Assembly (NCBI GenBank): GCA_016928375.1 | Contig: JAFGKX010000035.1 | Span: 1-17,620, forward strand | DNA length: 17,620 bases | Direction of reading: 5' to 3' | Origin: Candidatus Omnitrophota bacterium | Lineage (GTDB): Bacteria; Omnitrophota; Gorgyraeia; JABMRG01; JAFGKX01 | Part shown: piece after piece, positions 14,613-17,620 of the stretch | How the letters are laid out: the number at the start of each line of letters is the position of its first letter | Position numbering within the stretch: the stretch's first letter is position 1 | Notes under the pieces: generated by a model | What the model saw: only the letters and a program-made list of their open reading frames with translations | Told to the model about the DNA's origin: nothing | Database searches by the model: none | Made by a program: the position numbers and the translations under genes

Positions 14613-15181
14613 GCATAATACACGATGCATTAAGAAAAGCTGCGGCGCTTAAAAAAGAAAATCAATCCGAAAACGTAGTGCGTGTCGAAGCAGATGCCCT
14701 GAATACCCCCTGCACATCAGATGCCTCCGCAGGCAAAAATGAAAACGTTTCGGGCAGCGGCGCGATTAAGAAAAAACATGCGCGCGGAGCGTTCAAGGTG
14801 TTCTTAATATTATTGATAATTAGCGCTGCAATGCTGCCTGTTTACAATTACTTCCTGCCGCTTTTTTCCTCCTCGGAAGTAGCCGCGCCTAAACCGCAGG
14901 TAAACAGCATATTAAAATCAATCGAGCCTAAAAAGGTGATTGAATCCGCAAATACCCTGGCTGGAAATATAATTTCCGGAGTGCAGAATGAGATTAAAAA
15001 ACCCAAAGATGCTTTTGTGTTGTCAGGAATAGTTTATTCGCAGGATGACCCGATTGCAGTTATAAATAACTCCATATATACAATCGGTGGCAATGTGGAC
15101 GGAGCTAAAGTAATTGAAATAAACGAAAAAAGCGTCATGCTGGAAAAAGACGGCAAAGATTTAGAACTTAAATTAAAATAA
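14609..15181 (+). CDS. gspB: GspB-like inner-membrane partner of GspA
   Basis: The 190-residue protein begins MSIIHDALRKAAALKK, close to the MSYILDALRKAE start of GspB/ExeB proteins. A basic linker, one membrane helix (~63-82), a variable periplasmic region and a C-terminal beta-rich domain (~136-190, FVLSGIVYSQDDPIAVINN) follow. That last domain resembles the GspB/GspC HR-type fold that touches the secretin. The start codon overlaps the gspA stop (ATGA), so the two are translationally coupled and probably form one membrane complex. The stop codon abuts the stop codon of the convergent HD-GYP gene. Confidence 0.85.
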   Translation: MSIIHDALRKAAALKKENQSENVVRVEADALNTPCTSDASAGKNENVSGSGAIKKKHARGAFKVFLILLIISAAMLPVYNYFLPLFSSSEVAAPKPQVNSILKSIEPKKVIESANTLAGNIISGVQNEIKKPKDAFVLSGIVYSQDDPIAVINNSIYTIGGNVDGAKVIEINEKSVMLEKDGKDLELKLK

Positions 15182-16669
15182 TTATTTCTTTAATGTCCTG
15201 AGAAATGTCTTCACAACTACCGGATCGAACTGCGTACCGCTGCATTTTACAAGTTCCATTGTTGCCTCGCGTTCGGAAAGTGCCCTGCGATAAGGACGCT
15301 CTGAAGTCATAGCATCAAAGGCATCGGCTACGCCTATGATTCTCGCCTCAAGCGGTATTGCCTCTCCCCTTAAACCTACAATATAGCCCTTGCCGTCATA
15401 ACGTTCGTGTTCATGATAAATCGCAGGCAGAAGATCTTTGGCTTGCGGTATAGGCTTAAGTATATTAAACGCCACCCTTGGGTGTTTTTTAACTATTTTG
15501 AATTCCTGGTCGGTAAGGCGCGCAGGTTTATTCAGGATTCTATCAGGTATTCCTATTTTACCTATATCATGAAGCAGGCTCGCGCGGCGCACTATATCAA
15601 TCTGATACTTTGGAAGCTTCATCTCTTTTGCTATGATTACTGCGTATTTTGCCACTTTGCGCGAGTGCCCATGCGTATAATGATCTCTGGCATCCAAAGC
15701 TGCCGCTAATGCAAATATAGTGCCTATATATAATCCTTCCGCCTCAAGCATCAGCTGATAACTTTTTATGGAAGTCGCTGCTTCATACGCTAATATATCC
15801 AGGAGTTCTGTGTCTTCTGTGTCGAATAAGGTCTTGCCGTGGTATTTGCCTAAATTAAGTACCCCGAGCACTTCGGAATCTATGGACAGCGGTATACTTA
15901 CAGCTGAAACAATCTTAAGGCCTTTCAGGTATTTTTTTACGCTGCCGGGTATTTTATCGCCCTCGTTAATAATAATCGGCTTATTGGTTTTGGCAACTAC
16001 GCCCGCTATACCTTTACCTAAACGCTCCTGCGTTTTTTGGACTATTGTGTCAGGTATTCCCCTGGAAGTGTTTATTTTCAATATGCCGTCTTTATCCAGC
16101 AGCATAATCGACGCCCTGTCGGCATTACTTTCTTTAATTGCTGTTTTTATCGTCAATACTAGTAATTTATTTAAATCCCGCGTGCCTACCAGTCTTTTGC
16201 CGGATTTTACCAGCATATGCAGGCGCCAGAAGTCTCTTTTTCTGTAAACATTGCTGATATGCAGAATTATACTGTCAAATGCCGTTGTAAGCAAATCAAG
16301 CATTTTATATAATTCAGAGGCATTACTTTTATATCCGGAAATCAATGCATCTCTTATGATTCTTCTGAGCAGCATCTGGCCGTGAATTATATCTTCAGCG
16401 GAATTTATACTAAGATAACCGTTCTGTATAAGATACGCGATAAATTTTAGCGCGCGGGCATCATGCTGGTTTTTCAAAAACAGTATGAAGAAATTAAAAA
16501 ATCTGCTCATACCTTTTTTGTGTTTTGCAATAGGAACAATAACTTTGTGCTTTTTGTGCCCGGACACCTTCATTATCTCGCAGGACCATTTAGAAACTAT
16601 GCTGTTTCTGTGTTTTAGAAGATGCCCGACCAACCTTGATTTGATATGATTATTTATATTGTGGTTCAT
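15182..16669 (-). CDS. GAF-HD-GYP domain protein (predicted cyclic-dinucleotide phosphodiesterase, variant motif)
   Basis: The 495-residue protein has a helical N-terminal region (~10-140) without membrane helices, a GAF domain (~150-300) and an HD-GYP domain (~312-490). HD-GYP landmarks are YTHGHSRKV (331-339), LLHDIGKIGIPDRIL (365-379, H367 D368 K371), KKHP (394-397) and ADAFDAM (449-455). The normally conserved HHExxDGxGYP reads EHERYDGKGYI (420-430): the first His is Glu and the Pro is Ile. The enzyme may still bind metals, but c-di-GMP hydrolysis is less certain than for a canonical HD-GYP. The GAF domain would bind a small ligand or other signal. It overlaps the upstream SPOR gene by 20 nt, implying coupling. 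Confidence 0.92.
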   Translation of the reverse strand: MNHNINNHIKSRLVGHLLKHRNSIVSKWSCEIMKVSGHKKHKVIVPIAKHKKGMSRFFNFFILFLKNQHDARALKFIAYLIQNGYLSINSAEDIIHGQMLLRRIIRDALISGYKSNASELYKMLDLLTTAFDSIILHISNVYRKRDFWRLHMLVKSGKRLVGTRDLNKLLVLTIKTAIKESNADRASIMLLDKDGILKINTSRGIPDTIVQKTQERLGKGIAGVVAKTNKPIIINEGDKIPGSVKKYLKGLKIVSAVSIPLSIDSEVLGVLNLGKYHGKTLFDTEDTELLDILAYEAATSIKSYQLMLEAEGLYIGTIFALAAALDARDHYTHGHSRKVAKYAVIIAKEMKLPKYQIDIVRRASLLHDIGKIGIPDRILNKPARLTDQEFKIVKKHPRVAFNILKPIPQAKDLLPAIYHEHERYDGKGYIVGLRGEAIPLEARIIGVADAFDAMTSERPYRRALSEREATMELVKCSGTQFDPVVVKTFLRTLKK

Positions 16670-17273
16670 TTAATTTGACAACGAAGCTGTCTGACGCTCC
16701 TTTTTCCTTTCTAAGTTTAAAAAGCAAGGCCTCTGTTTCCTTTTTATCTTTAAGCGGGCCAACGCAAACCCTGTACATAATCTTATTTCTGGAATGAGAA
16801 GGGTTTATAAAAGCGGGGTATCCCACAGAACTCAATATTTGCGCAAAAGATTGCGCATCTTTTTCGTTGTTATAAGTAGCTGCCTGTATAGCATAGCTTA
16901 CGCCTGATGCCTGTTTCGAATACGCAGCCGCAGGCGTTGCCTGCGGTATCCGTTTTATATTATTTATCAGCCTGCTGCCAAATACCGATACTACCAAAAC
17001 CAGGCCTGCTGCAACGAACAAAACTTTCACTACCCTGTCTATTTTAATATGCCGGCGGTGATATATTTTCTTTTTTGTCTTTTCGAGTTCCCTGCTGAGC
17101 GATTCTATCTCTATCTCGAGCTTGTTTTTTTTATGTTTTTCCCTGTGATGCGGCTTTGCGCCTGCGTCGGATAATATGTTCAGCCCTATGTCGCCATAAA
17201 GACGGTATTGCGCCTCTTTTTCCGAAATAGTTTCAATAGGCGCTGTTTGTTTTTTGGCCCACATAGGCGTCAT
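16650..17273 (-). CDS. SPOR domain membrane protein
   Basis: The 207-residue protein has a cytoplasmic N-terminal part with a charged coiled coil (~46-72), one membrane helix (~80-98) and a C-terminal SPOR domain (~125-201; GVSYAIQAATYNNEKDAQSFAQ and YRVCVGPLKDKKETEALL). SPOR domains bind denuded peptidoglycan at division sites and other envelope growth points. The type II topology matches FtsN/DamX-like proteins, though overall similarity is limited to this layout. Its start overlaps the thioesterase stop by ATGA, and its end overlaps the HD-GYP gene. Confidence 0.9.
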   Translation of the reverse strand: MTPMWAKKQTAPIETISEKEAQYRLYGDIGLNILSDAGAKPHHREKHKKNKLEIEIESLSRELEKTKKKIYHRRHIKIDRVVKVLFVAAGLVLVVSVFGSRLINNIKRIPQATPAAAYSKQASGVSYAIQAATYNNEKDAQSFAQILSSVGYPAFINPSHSRNKIMYRVCVGPLKDKKETEALLFKLRKEKGASDSFVVKLNEPQYK

Positions 17274-17620
17274 TTTAATTTCTCTTTCACATAATCAGGA
17301 ATTTTACACGGTTTAAAATTTTTACCGGTGAATACGTGCACGCTCTTACCTTCCGCCAGCAGTTCATCGCCTCTTTTTACCGAATATTCGAATGCCAAGC
17401 TGCTTCTTCTCATTTCTTTTACGCGGCAGCTTACGCTAACTTCATCATCATACCGCGCAGGAGCCAGATACCTGCATGATGTTTCAGCAACCACAAGATA
17501 AAGCCCCTGTTTTTCTATATCCTTATAATTTAGTTTAAGGTGCCTGAATAGTTCCGTGCGCGCTATCTCGAACCAGACAAAATAGTTGGAGTAATAAACC
17601 ACTCCCATCCGGTCGGTATC
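17270..17620 (-). CDS. ybgC: YbgC/FadM-like acyl-CoA thioesterase (N-terminus cut by window edge)
   Basis: The frame stays open to the right edge, where it reads DTDRMGVVYYSNYFVWFE-like sequence, the signature of the 4-hydroxybenzoyl-CoA/YbgC hot-dog thioesterases. The TDRMGVVYY element contains the catalytic Asp region. The visible 116 residues run through SCRYLAPARYDDEV and the FEYSV...ELLAEGKSVHVF strands to a normal stop. ATG 17608 is internal (the Met of DRMG), so the real start lies a few codons beyond the window. YbgC often accompanies tol-pal envelope genes; here it is first of three overlapping genes with SPOR and HD-GYP. Substrate (acyl-CoA or acyl-ACP) is unknown. Confidence 0.92.
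   Translation of the reverse strand, partial: DTDRMGVVYYSNYFVWFEIARTELFRHLKLNYKDIEKQGLYLVVAETSCRYLAPARYDDEVSVSCRVKEMRRSSLAFEYSVKRGDELLAEGKSVHVFTGKNFKPCKIPDYVKEKLK

Noticed and set aside
1..17620. CRISPR arrays, tRNA/rRNA genes, insertion sequences or phage genes
   Set aside because: No regularly spaced repeats, cloverleaf-like or transposase-like sequences were seen by eye in the window.

Overview
The window looks like a chromosomal segment of an uncultured, Gram-negative-type (diderm) bacterium. The base composition is moderately AT-rich, most genes have Shine-Dalgarno sites, and promoters are sigma70-like. The envelope genes (pilus/type II secretion parts, GspA/GspB pair, SPOR protein, YbgC-like thioesterase) imply an inner and outer membrane. 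Gene style (short Omnitrophota-like pilin, MshEN-domain ATPases, DUF4416) makes Candidatus Omnitrophota my best guess, but this is an inference from protein style without a search.

Layout: (1) 1-1798, minus: a membrane-anchored alkaline-phosphatase/sulfatase-fold enzyme, cut by the window edge, with Thr at the nucleophile position. (2) 1806-1840: strong bidirectional terminator. (3) 1861-2274: a type IV pilin with its own consensus promoter. (4) 2380-11876, minus: one long, tightly packed operon behind a perfect-consensus promoter (11927-11956): unknown protein, membrane HAMP-GAF-GGDEF-like protein, stand-alone MshEN domain, a full PilB/GspE ATPase, a small membrane protein, a receiver-only response regulator, a Wzz/BY-kinase-like protein, a second full PilB/GspE ATPase, and the platform protein PilC/GspF. 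(5) 11964-13693, minus: a three-gene operon of less clearly related genes (FAH-family enzyme, DUF4416, a small conserved protein). (6) 13794-15181, plus: GspA/ExeA-like AAA ATPase and GspB-like partner, possibly from a leaderless mRNA. (7) 15182-17620, minus: an overlapping three-gene operon of GAF-HD-GYP protein, SPOR protein and a thioesterase cut at the right edge.

Functionally, most of the window builds and controls a type IV pilus or type II secretion-like machine: pilin, platform, two assembly ATPases, and the GspA/GspB pair that in other bacteria helps put the secretin through peptidoglycan. No secretin, PilM/N/O, retraction ATPase PilT or prepilin peptidase is present here.

The most interesting signal is that the regulatory proteins are repeatedly degenerate. 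The GGDEF motif reads ADDEF and lacks the inhibitory RxxD; all three MshEN domains have lost the leading Arg of both c-di-GMP motifs; the BY-kinase-like domain has no Walker A lysine and no tyrosine tail; and the HD-GYP domain departs from HHExxDGxGYP. The only evidently intact signalling input in the operon is the receiver. This suggests a pilus/secretion machine controlled by pseudoenzymes and phosphorylation instead of by classical c-di-GMP turnover.
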